Of a stretch of DNA of 64,000 nt, positions 10,601-19,877 are shown one piece after another. A model generated the notes under the pieces. That model made no database searches and was not told the origin of the DNA. It worked only from the letters and a program-made list of their open reading frames with translations. The DNA is from DASUPK01 sp963795665. GTDB lineage: Bacteria > Actinomycetota > Thermoleophilia > Solirubrobacterales > 70-9. The stretch spans positions 248,001 through 312,000 of the forward strand of contig CAWCIP010000003.1 of the NCBI GenBank assembly GCA_963795665.1, read 5' to 3'. How positions within the stretch are numbered: the first letter of the stretch is position 1; each line of letters starts with the position of its first letter. The position numbers were made by a program, and so were the translations under genes.

Positions 10601-11627
10601 GGACCGCCTGTGCGCGGTCCAGCGCGCCCAGCTTGCCGTACACGTTGTGCAGGTGGCTGCGGACTGTGCTCGCCGAGAGGTCGAGCTCAACGGCGATCTG
10701 CTTGTAGACCTTGCCCTCGGCGAGGCGCCTGAGGACGTCCAGCTCCCGGGTGGAGAGCGGACATGGACCCGTGGCCCGGCGACGTGACCCCTTGCCCTGG
10801 GGAAGCTCGTAGAGGACCATGCGCACGTCGGTCTCGTCCATGCCGCAGCTCTCCGCCGCCTCGACGAGATCGGTCGTGCTGACGGGGCAGTCCTCGATGT
10901 GGGCGGCGACCATGTCCGCGAGGCGAATCACGGCGGCCATGCCCTCCGCCTGGCGGGTGTGGTGGCGCTCGATCGCCTCGGCGACGCGCGCGTGGACGCC
11001 CCAGCGGCGGGTGAGGACGCCTCCGACCAGCGCGTGGTCGATGCCGAGCTCGCGACGCTCCTCGGCGATCCGGTCGTCGGGCGTGGCGCCGCGGCGATCG
11101 AAGCGCTCGGCATAGCCCGGATGCAGGCGCGCCAGGACGGGCCTGCCGATGTCATGGAGGATGGCGGCCAGAGCCAGCTCATCGCGTTCGCCGATCCCGC
11201 TCATCTCTGCGATGCGGTCGGCGGCCCGTTGCACGGCCAGGGCGTGCAGCCGGAAGCGGTCGGGGGCGAGGGCGAGCCGCCCGTCGCCGTTGAAAAGGTC
11301 GTATGAAGGGGCGGAGCGCAGGATCGCCTCGACCGCGCCTGGGCCGAGTCGCTCGACACCGTCCGAGACGCTTTGGATGCGGCCGCCCCCCTGTAGCTGA
11401 CCCGCGGCGCGCACGATGGCGGAGGTGAGGCCGACATCGGCCTCGACCACCGCGGCGACCTCGTGGGGCGGAGCGCCCCGGTTCACCTGCTCGAGGGCCT
11501 GCTCGCGGCCCTCCTGGAGGGCCGGCTGGCGCTCGGCCTCGTCGAAAGCTGCCGCCAGGACGCGTCCGCGGCCCTCGCCTCGAACGCCCGCCTGGGCACC
11601 CCGTGTGGACGTGGCAGTGCTCGCCAT
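10572..11627 (-). CDS. HDOD/HD-domain protein with C-terminal LuxR helix-turn-helix
   Basis: A 351-residue two-domain protein. Residues about 45-260 form an HDOD/HD-like all-helical domain; AAILHDIGRPVLARLHP (H158-D159) keeps the HD pair and ERHHTRQ supplies another His, so hydrolase activity cannot be ruled out. Residues about 290-351 are a LuxR/GerE DNA-binding domain: LSTRELDVLRRLAEG, IAVELDLSASTVRSHLHNVY and KLGALDRAQAV. The protein has no receiver or PAS domain, so the HDOD part is presumably the signal input. A near-perfect 22-base palindrome lies eight bases before its start codon. The function is unknown; a stress or nucleotide-signal regulator is plausible. Confidence 0.88.
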   Translation of the reverse strand: MASTATSTRGAQAGVRGEGRGRVLAAAFDEAERQPALQEGREQALEQVNRGAPPHEVAAVVEADVGLTSAIVRAAGQLQGGGRIQSVSDGVERLGPGAVEAILRSAPSYDLFNGDGRLALAPDRFRLHALAVQRAADRIAEMSGIGERDELALAAILHDIGRPVLARLHPGYAERFDRRGATPDDRIAEERRELGIDHALVGGVLTRRWGVHARVAEAIERHHTRQAEGMAAVIRLADMVAAHIEDCPVSTTDLVEAAESCGMDETDVRMVLYELPQGKGSRRRATGPCPLSTRELDVLRRLAEGKVYKQIAVELDLSASTVRSHLHNVYGKLGALDRAQAVLMATEQGWI

Positions 11628-11635
11628 GGGGTAGT

Positions 11636-11657
11636 AATCGGCAGGCGCCTACCGATT
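11636..11657. promoter_or_regulatory. 22-base palindrome upstream of the HDOD-LuxR gene
   Basis: AATCGGCAGGCGCCTACCGA followed by TT reads almost the same on both strands; only one symmetric base pair breaks the dyad. It sits between the gltX stop and the HDOD-LuxR start codon at 11627. Size and symmetry suit a LuxR-type operator for autoregulation. A hairpin terminator for gltX is less likely because the dyad has no loop and no T-run. Confidence 0.45.
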
Positions 11658-11676
11658 GTTTAGCTCATACGTTGAT

Positions 11677-13083
11677 CTACCCAGAAGTTGGGTGTTCGCT
11701 GTCAGTGGAAAGCCGCCGGACGGCATTCTCGATCCGCTCCAGGGCGCGGTCCTTGCCCAGCACGGCGAGCGACTCGAAGATGCCCGGCGAGACCGAGGTT
11801 CCGGTGATCGCCACCCGGATCGGCTGGTAGAGCTTGCCGGGCTTGACGTCGTGCTCGGCGAGGATCCGCCCCAGCGCCGTCTCCAGCTCGGCCGGCTCGA
11901 AGGACTCGGTGCCGCGAAGCGCCTCGAGGGCGTCGCTGAGCAGCGGCAGGGCGCCGTCCTTCATCACCTTCTTCCAGGCCTTCTCGTCGGGCTGCGGCTC
12001 CTCGAAGAGGAATCCGATCAGCGGCCAGACCTCGTCCAGGGTCTGCGCCTTCTCCTGGGCGATCTCGCAGGCGGCGCGCAGCTGCTCATCCGGCTCGCGG
12101 CCGAGGTGGGCGGCGACGGCAGCCGTGTAGTCGTCGAGGTCCATCTCCCGCATGAAGCGGCCGTTCAGCCAGCGCAGCTTCTGCTCGTCGAAGATCGCGC
12201 TGGCGCGCCCCACGTCGGCGATGTCGAAGCGCTCGACCAGCTCGTCGGTGCTCATGATGGTGGTGTCGTCCTGGGTGCCCCAGCCAAGCAGCGCCAGGTA
12301 GTTGCGGACCGCGGCGGGCAGATAGCCCGCGTCTCGGAGCTCCTGCACGCTGGCGGCACCGTGGCGCTTGGAGAGCTTCTTGCCGTCCGGGCCGTGGAGC
12401 AGCGGCAGGTGCGCGTAGCGAGGCGGCTCGACACCGAGCGCCTCCATCACCTGGTCCTGCTTCGGGGTGTTGGAGAGGTGATCGTCGCCCCTGATCACGT
12501 GGGTGATCCCCATGTCGGCGTCGTCGACGGCGACCGCGAAGTTGTAGAGAACCGACCCATCGGCCCGGGCGATCACGAAGTCGTCTGAGCTGGCGTTCGG
12601 AAATCGAACCTCGCCGCGGATCTCGTCCTCGACCACCGTGTCTCCGTCATCCGGGACCCGGAGGCGAACGGCGGCGTCCGGGTCATCGCTCGGCTCCCCG
12701 CGGTAGCCGCGGTTGCCGTGCGACTTCTTCCAGGCGGCGACGTCCTCGCCGGTCGCCGAGTCGCGGTAGGCGCGGCCCGAGGCGAGCAGCTGATCGAGCC
12801 GCTCCCGGTGTCGTTCCGCGCGCTCGAACTGACTCAGGGGCCCCTCGTCCCAGTCGAGCTCCAGCCATCTGAGTGCGTCCAGGATCTGCTCGACGTTCTC
12901 CGGGGTCGAGCGCTCGCGGTCGGTGTCCTCGATCCGCAGGACCAGCTCTCCTCCCCGGCCGCGCGCGTAGAGCCAGTTGTAGAGTGCCGTCCTCGCTCCC
13001 CCGATGTGGAGGGCGCCCGTCGGTGACGGGGCGAAGCGGACTCGAACGGGGACTGATGGATCCGAGGCTTGGTCTGAGCTCAT
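11677..13083 (-). CDS. gltX: Glutamyl-tRNA synthetase
   Basis: Charges tRNA-Glu (and in many actinobacteria tRNA-Gln, for later amidation). About 468 residues with VRVRFAPSPTGALHIGGAR at the N-terminus (class I HIGH motif), DTDRERST, the catalytic-loop GKKLSKRHGA (KMSKS equivalent) and the helical anticodon-binding C-terminal half. The start must be one of the two adjacent ATG codons at 13086 and 13083, because no other in-frame start lies between them and the conserved core. That puts it head-to-head with nfo, whose ATG is at 13085, leaving no intergenic space; no ribosome site is visible. Confidence 0.95.
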   Translation of the reverse strand: MSSDQASDPSVPVRVRFAPSPTGALHIGGARTALYNWLYARGRGGELVLRIEDTDRERSTPENVEQILDALRWLELDWDEGPLSQFERAERHRERLDQLLASGRAYRDSATGEDVAAWKKSHGNRGYRGEPSDDPDAAVRLRVPDDGDTVVEDEIRGEVRFPNASSDDFVIARADGSVLYNFAVAVDDADMGITHVIRGDDHLSNTPKQDQVMEALGVEPPRYAHLPLLHGPDGKKLSKRHGAASVQELRDAGYLPAAVRNYLALLGWGTQDDTTIMSTDELVERFDIADVGRASAIFDEQKLRWLNGRFMREMDLDDYTAAVAAHLGREPDEQLRAACEIAQEKAQTLDEVWPLIGFLFEEPQPDEKAWKKVMKDGALPLLSDALEALRGTESFEPAELETALGRILAEHDVKPGKLYQPIRVAITGTSVSPGIFESLAVLGKDRALERIENAVRRLSTDSEHPTSG

Positions 13084-13084
13084 C

Positions 13085-13945
13085 ATGCTGATCGGCGCCC
13101 ATGTTTCCACAGGGGGTGGCCTGCCCAAGGCCATCGAGCGCGCCGAGGAGCGCCGCTGCGACGCAATCCAGGTCTTCAACCAGAGCCCGCGGATGTGGCG
13201 CCCGACGCGCTACTCCGACCAGGACTTCGCGGCTTTCCGCGAAGAGATGGAGGCCTCTCGGGTCGAGGTGGTCGCGGTCCACATGATCTACCTGATCAAC
13301 CCGGCGGCCAAGGACAGGGAGATGAGGACCAAGAGCCTCGAGTCGCTTACGCACGCACTGAGAGTCGGCGACGCGATCGGGGCGCTCGGCGTCGTCGTGC
13401 ACCCGGGCGCGCTCAAGGACGACACGCGTACCAACGCCCGCAAGCGCGCCATCGGCCTGATCAAGGAGGCGCTGGTCCGCTCGGAGCGCTGCCCGATCAT
13501 CTACGAGAACACGGCGGGATCCCCCCAGCTCCTGGGTCGCGACTTCGACGAGACCGCCGAGCTGATCGACAAGACGGGCGGCCCGAAACGCCTCGGCCTC
13601 TGCATCGACTCGTGCCACCTCCACGCGACCGGCTATGACGTGTGCACGCCCGAGGGCGTGAGCGACCTGGTCGACGAGATCGATTCCAAGATCGGCCTGA
13701 AACAGCTCAAGCTCCTCCACGTGAACGACTCACGCGACGCCCGGGGATCGAACCGCGATCGGCACGCGCCGATCGGCAAGGGGGAGATCGGCCGGAAGGG
13801 CTTCCGGGCGTTTCTCAGCGAGCCGCGCTTCCGGGACGTCCCGGCGGTGCTCGAGGGCCCGGGCATCGACGGCGGTGCGACGGAGCTGAAGGACGTCCAG
13901 CTGACCCGACGGCTGCTGCGCGAGGGCATCCGCGCCCGAGGCTGA
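13085..13945 (+). CDS. nfo: Endonuclease IV (AP endonuclease)
   Basis: A 286-residue TIM-barrel enzyme that cuts DNA 5' to abasic sites in base excision repair. MLIGAHVSTGGGL begins the protein; metal-ligand regions follow in order: VVHPGAL (His), IYENTAG (Glu), CIDSCHLHATGYD (Asp/His), KLLHVNDS (His), GSNRDRHAPIGKGEIG (Asp/His) and VLEGPG (Glu). All nine zinc-ligand positions appear filled. The start ATG abuts the gltX start on the other strand, so its promoter must lie inside gltX. The stop overlaps the next start by one base (TGATG). Confidence 0.95.
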   Translation: MLIGAHVSTGGGLPKAIERAEERRCDAIQVFNQSPRMWRPTRYSDQDFAAFREEMEASRVEVVAVHMIYLINPAAKDREMRTKSLESLTHALRVGDAIGALGVVVHPGALKDDTRTNARKRAIGLIKEALVRSERCPIIYENTAGSPQLLGRDFDETAELIDKTGGPKRLGLCIDSCHLHATGYDVCTPEGVSDLVDEIDSKIGLKQLKLLHVNDSRDARGSNRDRHAPIGKGEIGRKGFRAFLSEPRFRDVPAVLEGPGIDGGATELKDVQLTRRLLREGIRARG

Positions 13946-14577
13946 TGCTGCTCAACCGCCGCGCCCTGGACGGGATCGCAGCCGGGGAGATCGACCTGGC
14001 CTTCCGCCGCTGGAAGCGCCCGACCGTGAAGGCGGGCGGCACGCTGCGGACCCGTGCCGGCGTGCTCGCGATCGACGCCGTCGAGCCGACCGGCGAACGC
14101 AGGATCACCGCGGCAGACGCCCGGCGCGCCGGCTTCGCCTCGCGCAAGGAGCTGCTCACGAGTCTGCGCGCCGAGGGGCGCCTGTACAGGATCGAGTTCC
14201 GGCGCATCGGCGATGACCCGCGCGCTGCGCTGCGCGAGCGCGCCGAGATCACCGACTCGGAGCGCGAGGAGCTCGATGCTCGCCTGGACCGAATGGACCG
14301 GGCCCGCGGCGAGCCATGGACGCGCCGGGTGCTCGAGCTGATCGCCGACCAACCGGAGACGCTGGCGGCCGACCTGGCGGCCACCCTCGGCATGGAGAAG
14401 CTGCCCTTCAAGCGCGACGTGCGCAAGCTCAAGGAGCTCGGCCTGACCGAGAGCCTGATGGTCGGCTACCGCCTCTCCCCCAGGGGCAGCGCCTATCTCG
14501 CGAGCCCTACGGCAGCCAGGAGTAGAGGTAGTAGAGGGCGTACGGGTTCGCGGCGATCTCCCGGGCGTAGCGCGTGA
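13945..14577 (+). CDS. ASCH-domain-like protein with C-terminal helical/winged-helix region
   Basis: About 210 residues, translationally coupled to nfo (TGATG). The N-terminal ~85 residues (MLLNRRALDGIAAGEIDLAFRR and GGTLRTRAGVLAIDAVE) look like an ASCH/PUA-like RNA-binding domain. The middle has a charged helix (REELDARLDRMDRARG). The C-terminal part (RRVLELIADQPETLAADLAA, KRDVRKLKELGLTESL, YRLSPRGSAYL) reads like a small winged helix, a mix often called ASCH-domain protein in actinobacteria. Substrate and role are unknown. The last ~20 codons are Arg/Ser-rich and lie inside the convergent transglycosylase gene, a 71-base overlap, so the natural end may be earlier. Confidence 0.75.
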   Translation: MLLNRRALDGIAAGEIDLAFRRWKRPTVKAGGTLRTRAGVLAIDAVEPTGERRITAADARRAGFASRKELLTSLRAEGRLYRIEFRRIGDDPRAALRERAEITDSEREELDARLDRMDRARGEPWTRRVLELIADQPETLAADLAATLGMEKLPFKRDVRKLKELGLTESLMVGYRLSPRGSAYLASPTAARSRGSRGRTGSRRSPGRSA

Positions 14578-15286
14578 CCGCATCGACGTAGAGGCCGGAG
14601 TCGTTGTAGGAACGCAGCGCCCGCGCGTACTTCGGCGGGGCCCCGTTGGCGTGGAGCAGGTTGGCGGCGGCGAGGATCGCGTCGTGAGGGTCGTGGATGT
14701 CCCCGCCGTTCCCATAGATCTGCCAGGTGGAGGGGATGAACTGCATCGGGCCCTTGGCACCGGCGGCGCTGTCGCTCTTCACGCGGCCGAACTTCGTCTC
14801 GACGAGGTTGATCGCGGCGAGGTAGTTCCAGGCCACCCCGTAGCGCTGGTTCGCCTCGCGGTAGAAGCCGGCCAGATCCGAGAGCGGCGCCGGCGCTCCC
14901 GCCTTCAGCCTCCGGTGGCGGCCACCGCGGGAGAGGCGCAGCAGGTCGCGCTTGGCGGTGGTCAGACGCCGCATCTCACCGCGGAGACGCGGTGAGAGCA
15001 GCGGCAGAGTGCGGGCGGTCAGGTTCGGATGCTCCGCGAGGTAGAGAGAGTCGTCCTCCAGGGCCTCGGCCTGGTCAAGGACCTCTTGCGGAGCGTCGCT
15101 CGACGGTGGGTCTCCCCCTGCCCGCCAGCCGTCGATCGCCGCACGCAGCGCGCTGTCCGTCTCAGCCAGCTGATCGGCGACCCGCTGCGGCGAGGACGCC
15201 GATGCTCCTCCGCAGCCGGCCAGGACGACGCTCGCGATCGCCGTCACAGCGGCCGCGGCAGCGAATCGGCGAGCAGGTCCGCGCAC
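14507..15286 (-). CDS. Lipoprotein lytic transglycosylase (SLT fold)
   Basis: A 259-residue exported peptidoglycan lyase. The N-terminus is a lipoprotein signal (ASVVLAGC, cleavage before Cys). A helical linker follows, then a lysozyme-like domain: GVAWNYLAAINLVETKFGRV with the catalytic Glu in VETKFG, GAKGPMQFIPSTW, DPHDAILAAANLL and ALRSYNDSGLYVDAVTRYA. These match the MltB/SLT-type bacterial transglycosylases, which cut the MurNAc-GlcNAc bond to form anhydro-MurNAc ends. It is expected to be anchored outside the cytoplasmic membrane. The gene is convergent with the ASCH gene and ends inside it. Confidence 0.9.
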   Translation of the reverse strand: MRGPARRFAAAAAVTAIASVVLAGCGGASASSPQRVADQLAETDSALRAAIDGWRAGGDPPSSDAPQEVLDQAEALEDDSLYLAEHPNLTARTLPLLSPRLRGEMRRLTTAKRDLLRLSRGGRHRRLKAGAPAPLSDLAGFYREANQRYGVAWNYLAAINLVETKFGRVKSDSAAGAKGPMQFIPSTWQIYGNGGDIHDPHDAILAAANLLHANGAPPKYARALRSYNDSGLYVDAVTRYAREIAANPYALYYLYSWLP

Positions 15287-15342
15287 GGGCTCACTGATAC
15301 CCGTTTCCGGCCTACGATGTCTCGGCGGAACAGGGAGATCCG

Positions 15343-15783
15343 ATGCCGCCCCCGGACGAACTATCGCTGCGCATGACGCGCGTGCTACCCGCCCCCCGGA
15401 CGGAGGTGTTCAAGGCGCTCACCGACGGGAAGCAGATCGCGCGATGGTGGGGCCCGCACGGCTTCACCGTGCCGGACGTCGAGCTCGCCCCCCGGGTCGG
15501 AGGCGGCCTCCGGATCGCGATGCAGCCCCCGGACGGCGATCTCTTCCACCTCTCCGGAGAGTTCCGCGAATTCGACCCGCCGGCCCGTCTCGCCTTCACG
15601 TTCCGGTGGGAGCCCCCGGACCCCGACGACCGGGAAACGGTGGTGACGCTGTCTCTCGAGGACAAAGGGGCCGAGACCGAGGTCCGGTTCACCCAGGGCG
15701 AGTTCGCGACGGAAGAGCGGCGCGCCCTGCACGAGGGCGGATGGAACGACTCCTTCGATCGACTGGCGGAGCTGCTCGGCTGA
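15343..15783 (+). CDS. SRPBCC/AHSA1-like protein
   Basis: A 146-residue START-like protein of the Activator of Hsp90 ATPase homologue 1 family: MTRVLPAPRTEVFKALTDG, RWWGPHGFT, EFDPPARLAFTFRWE, TEVRFTQGEF and a C-terminal helix GGWNDSFDRLAELL. The fold encloses a hydrophobic pocket and binds small lipophilic ligands; bacterial members are functionally mixed. The ATG at 15343 follows GGGAGA. The gene stands alone between a divergent transglycosylase and a convergent Cys-rich gene. Confidence 0.87.
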   Translation: MPPPDELSLRMTRVLPAPRTEVFKALTDGKQIARWWGPHGFTVPDVELAPRVGGGLRIAMQPPDGDLFHLSGEFREFDPPARLAFTFRWEPPDPDDRETVVTLSLEDKGAETEVRFTQGEFATEERRALHEGGWNDSFDRLAELLG

Positions 15784-15790
15784 CCCGGCC

Positions 15791-16195
15791 CTAGGTCAGC
15801 GCGTTGCGCAGGTCGAACGCCCTGATCGACTCAGGGGTGTCGTCCGGGGCGTCGAAGAAGCGGCGGTTGACGCACTCGTGGCCGGGGCCATCGCCCTCGT
15901 ACGCCCGCTCGACGCTGAACTGGCAGTGGGGCAGCGGGGCGCCGGTCATCTTGATCCCGCCGAACCCCTCGCGGGTGCGCTCGGCGAGCAGGAACATGTC
16001 GAAGTCGATCTCCGCGCTGAAGACGTTGTTCATGCACCCCATGAAGCGGCCGCCGGTGCGCGCGTCCTCGTAGGTGTAGAGGAACTTGCATCCCATCTCG
16101 AGGCATCCCGCCGGGTTGACCAGCTTGTCGCAGAACGTCCGGCACTGGCGGCACTCGCCGGCGCTGCTGCGCTCTTGCTGTGTCTGCCTGGGCAC
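15791..16195 (-). CDS. Cysteine-rich protein of unknown function
   Basis: A 134-residue protein starting at a GTG. Eight cysteines include CRQCRTFC (C15, C18, C22), C31, C36 and C54, then one in LPHCQFS and one in HECVNRRF. The spacing CxxCx3Cx8Cx4C suggests binding of zinc or an Fe-S cluster. The segments CKFLYTYEDARTGGRFMGCMNNVFS and FGGIKMTGAPLPHC look like conserved structural pieces. I do not recognise the family. No signal peptide or membrane helix is visible, so it is probably cytoplasmic. Confidence 0.75.
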   Translation of the reverse strand: MPRQTQQERSSAGECRQCRTFCDKLVNPAGCLEMGCKFLYTYEDARTGGRFMGCMNNVFSAEIDFDMFLLAERTREGFGGIKMTGAPLPHCQFSVERAYEGDGPGHECVNRRFFDAPDDTPESIRAFDLRNALT

Positions 16196-16286
16196 GCGTT
16201 CAGTCTAAGCACGCCCGCAGGCGTCTTGGGGATCCGGTGACCGCCGAGGGACTTGCGCGAACCGGGTCAAGTCTGCTAACCGCCGA

Positions 16287-16302
16287 TTGACTGTCGAGTC
16301 AA
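16287..16302. promoter_or_regulatory. Short palindrome at the dnaE stop codon
   Basis: TTGACTGTCGAGTCAA is an inverted repeat with six-base arms and a four-base centre that spans the dnaE stop. It could form a small hairpin at the 3' end of the message, but it lacks a T-run, so a role as terminator is uncertain. Confidence 0.25.
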
Positions 16303-19300
16303 GCCGCGGCCCGCGAGCCGGTGCCGAGCAGGGCGTCGAGCTCGGCGTCCAGGCCGGCGGACCGGCGCACGCGATACTCGCGGCCGAAGCGAAGCTCGCG
16401 GGATCCGTCCCGCGTCTTCATCACCAGCAGCACCTCGGAGTCGCCGGGGAAGTGCTCGAGGATCCCCTTCAGCTCCTCGATCAGGGAGGCGCCGAATGCC
16501 GAGGCGTCGATGGCGAGGCGCAGGGGGCCCGTGTCCCTGGCCGCCCTTGCCTTGGCCACCTCGTCCTCGGTGGGCTGGAATAGCTCCACCTCCTGCGCAA
16601 CGAGCTTGGTCTCCCCGCGGCCCTTGTGGTCGAGCCTGCCGCGCACGATGACGATCGCGTCCGCGGCGAGGAACTCCCTCGAGGCCTCATAGGCCTTGCC
16701 CATAACGAGCATCTCGAGCTGTCCCTCGATGTCGTCGAGGGTCGCGAACGACATCAGCGAGCCGTTCTTCGAGGTGTGCCGCTTGAACTCGGTGATGATC
16801 CCGCCGACCGTCACCCAGGAGCCATCCTCCTTGTCGGCGAGGCTCGAGAGGGAGCAGTCGACCCGGGCCCTCAGGGCGTCCTTCACCTCGGCGAGCGGAT
16901 GCGAGGAGAGGAAGGTGCCGAGGGTCTCCTTCTCGAGCCTGAGCAGCTCGCGCTGGTCGAACTCCTCGGCCCGGATCGGTGCGTGGTGCTGACGCGACGG
17001 CCCCGACTCCTCTCCCCCGCCCCCGAGGTCGAAGATCGAGGATTGGCCCAGGCGCGAGTCCTCCTGCGCCTTCTGGCCGAATGCGGTGGCGGCCGGGAGC
17101 GCCTCCAGCATTCCCCTCCGCGAGGCGCCGGTCGAGTCAAATGCTCCGCATTTGACAAGACATTCAATCGCTCGCTTGTTCACGGCCCGGCTGTCGACCC
17201 GCTCGCAGAAATCCCACAATGAGATGAAGTCCCCGTCCTTCGAACGTGCGTCGAGGATCGCCTGCACCGCGATGTGCCCGACGTTCTTCACGGCATCGAG
17301 GCCGAAGCGGATGCTGTTCCCGGAGACGACGAAGCCGTGGTCGGAGCTGTTGACGTCCGGCGGCAGCACCTCGATGTCCATCTCCGCGCAGCGGTTGACG
17401 AAGAAGGGGACCTTGTCCTTGGTCGACATCACCGTCGAGATCAGCGCGGCCATGTATTCGGCGGGGTAGTTGGCGCGCAGCCAGGCCGTGCGGTAGGAGA
17501 TCAGGGCGTAACAGGCCGCGTGCGAGCGGTTGAAGGAGTAGTCGGCCGCGGCCTCCATCAGCGACCAGAGGTCCTTGGCGACGCGCCGGTCGGTGTTGGA
17601 CGCGGCCATTCCCTCGAGGAACTTCTCCTTCATCGTCGCCATCAGATCCCGCTTCTTCTTGCCGACCGCCTTGCGGAGGTCGTCCGCCTCGGCTGGGCTG
17701 AAGCCCGCCATCTGCTTCGCGATCTCCATCAGCTGCTCCTGGTAGATCACGCAGCCGTAGGTGGTCTCCGTGATCGGCCGCAGCCGCGGGTCGGCGTAGC
17801 GGATCGAGCTCGGGTCACGCTTGCCCTTGGCGTAATCGGGGATGAAGCGCATCGCGCCGGGGCGATAGAGCGCCCCGATCGCGACGAGGTCCTGGAACTC
17901 GGTCGGACGGATCGTCTTGAGCGCGTCCTGCATCCCGTCGGACTCGAACTGGAAGACGCCGATCGAGTCTCCCTTCGCGAGCATGGCGTAGGTCTTCGGG
18001 TCGTCGAGCGGGATGCTCTCGATGTCCACCTTCTCGCCGCGCGAGCGCTCGATGATCGTGGTGGCGTCCTCGATCACGTCGAGGTTGCGCAGGCCGAGGA
18101 AGTCCATCTTCAGCAGGCCCATCTCCTCGATCGGGCCCATCGAGTACTGGGTGACGGTCTTGTAGGCGCGCTCCGCCTTCCCGTTGCCGTTCCCGTTGCC
18201 GGCCGAGGCGCCGCGGTCCTCGGCGAGCTGCAGGGGAACGATCTCCTGGAGGGGCCGGTCCGCGATCACCACCGCCGCGGCATGGATCGAGTGGTTGCGG
18301 ACGATGCCCTCGAGGCCCTGCGCCGTATCGAGGATCTTCTGTGCGTCGGGGTCGGAGTCGTAGGTGCGCTTCAGCTCCTCCCCCGGCTTCAGGCACTCGT
18401 CGAAGCTCGGGCTGCGGCCCATGATCGGCTCGGGGATCTGCTTGGCTAGCCGGTCGCCGGTGCCGTAGTCGTAGCCGAGCACCCGGGCGGCATCCCGGGT
18501 CGCCGCCCGGGGGGCCATCTTGCCGAAGGTGATGATCTGGGCGACGCACTCGCGCCCGTACTTGTCCGCCACGTAGCGGATGACCTGCTCGCGCCCGCGG
18601 ACCGAGAAGTCGATGTCGATGTCCGGCATGGACTTGCGGCCCGGGTTGAGGAAGCGCTCGAAGAGGAGGCCGTTCGCGAGCGGGTCGAGGTCGGTGATCT
18701 CGAGGGCGATAGGCGACGATCGAGCCGGCGGCCGAGCCGCGGCCCGGGCCGACCGCGATCCCGTTCCCCTTCGCGTACTTGACGAAGTCCCAGACGATCA
18801 GGAAGTAGGACTCGAAGCCCATCTCGGAGATCACGCCGAGCTCGAAGTCGAAGCGCTCCATGGCGTCGGCGGGGATCGGGTCGCCGTAGCGCTCGCGAAG
18901 GCCCTCCAGTGGCGAGCTCGCGGAGCATCTCCCCCGGCTCGACGCCCTCGGGCGTCGGGAATCGCGGCAGGAGCAGCTGGCCGAGCTGCATCTCCACCTC
19001 GCAGCGCTCGGCGATCTCGGTGGTGCTGGCGACGGCCTCCGGCATGTCGGAGAACGACTCCGACATCTCATCCGAGCTCTTCAAATAGAACTCGTTGGTG
19101 TCGAAGCGGAGCTTGGGCTGCTCGATCGTCGACTTGGTCTGCACGCAGAGCAGCGCCGCATGGCTGTCGTAGTCCTCGCGGCGGAGATAGTGGACGTCGG
19201 CGGTGGCGACCAGCGGGCCGGCCCAGCTCCTTGGCGACCCGGACGATCCCCTCGTTCGCCTTGTCCTGCTCGGGGACGCCGTTGCGCTGGACCTCGAAGT

Positions 19301-19818
19301 AGACCTGCTCGGGACCGAAGGCGCCGATCAGGTCGTCGATGTGCGCCCTGGCGTCGTCCGGGCGGTCCTCGACCAGGCGGCGGCAGAAGCGCGACTGCAG
19401 GCAGCCGGTCAGCGCGATCACTCCCTCCGAGTGGGCCGAGAGCAGCTCCATGTCGACGTTCGCCTTGCCGCGGGAGAAGCCCTCGAGGAAGCCGGCGGAG
19501 CTCAGCTTGACCAGGTTGCGAAAGCCCTCGTCGCTCGAGGCGAGCAGGGTGAGGTGGTTGCGCTCGTAGCGCGTCGCCTGAGGCGTCGCGTTGCGATCGT
19601 CGACGAGGTAGGCCTCCAGGCCGATGATCGGCTTGATCCCCGCCGCCTTGCACGCCTTGTAGTGCTCGACCGACCCGTTCATCACGCCGTGGTCGGTGAG
19701 GCCCGAGGGCCGGCATGTCGAGCTCGGCCGCGCGCGCGGCGAGCTTGTCGATCTTGCAGGCCCCGTCGAGCAGCGAGTACTCGCTGTGGACGTGGAGGTG
19801 GACCGTTCCGGCGCTCAC
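16299..19818 (-). CDS. dnaE: DNA polymerase III alpha subunit, four apparent frameshifts
   Basis: Replicative polymerase. Joined, the frames give about 1171 residues, the normal DnaE1 length: PHP domain from the GTG at 19818 (VHLHVHSEYSLLDG), polymerase core with GPGRGSAAGSIVAY and PDIDIDFS (catalytic Asp residues), helix-hairpin-helix region and OB fold (WVTVGGIITEFKRHTSKNG). Four single extra bases break the frame near 19705, 19218, 18910 and 18708; removing one base at each restores family sequence exactly. From 18629 to the stop one frame is intact for 776 residues. Because this is the only dnaE seen here and is normally essential, I read the breaks as sequence errors, not decay. Confidence 0.93.
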
Positions 19819-19877
19819 CCGTCGATCATGCCAACCAGATCGGAGCGAACCGATAGGCACAGAGTGGGCACAAATTT

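Noticed and set aside
18700..19710. Programmed ribosomal frameshifting in dnaE
   Set aside because: Four separate events without a shared slippery sequence or downstream structure; sequence error is far simpler.
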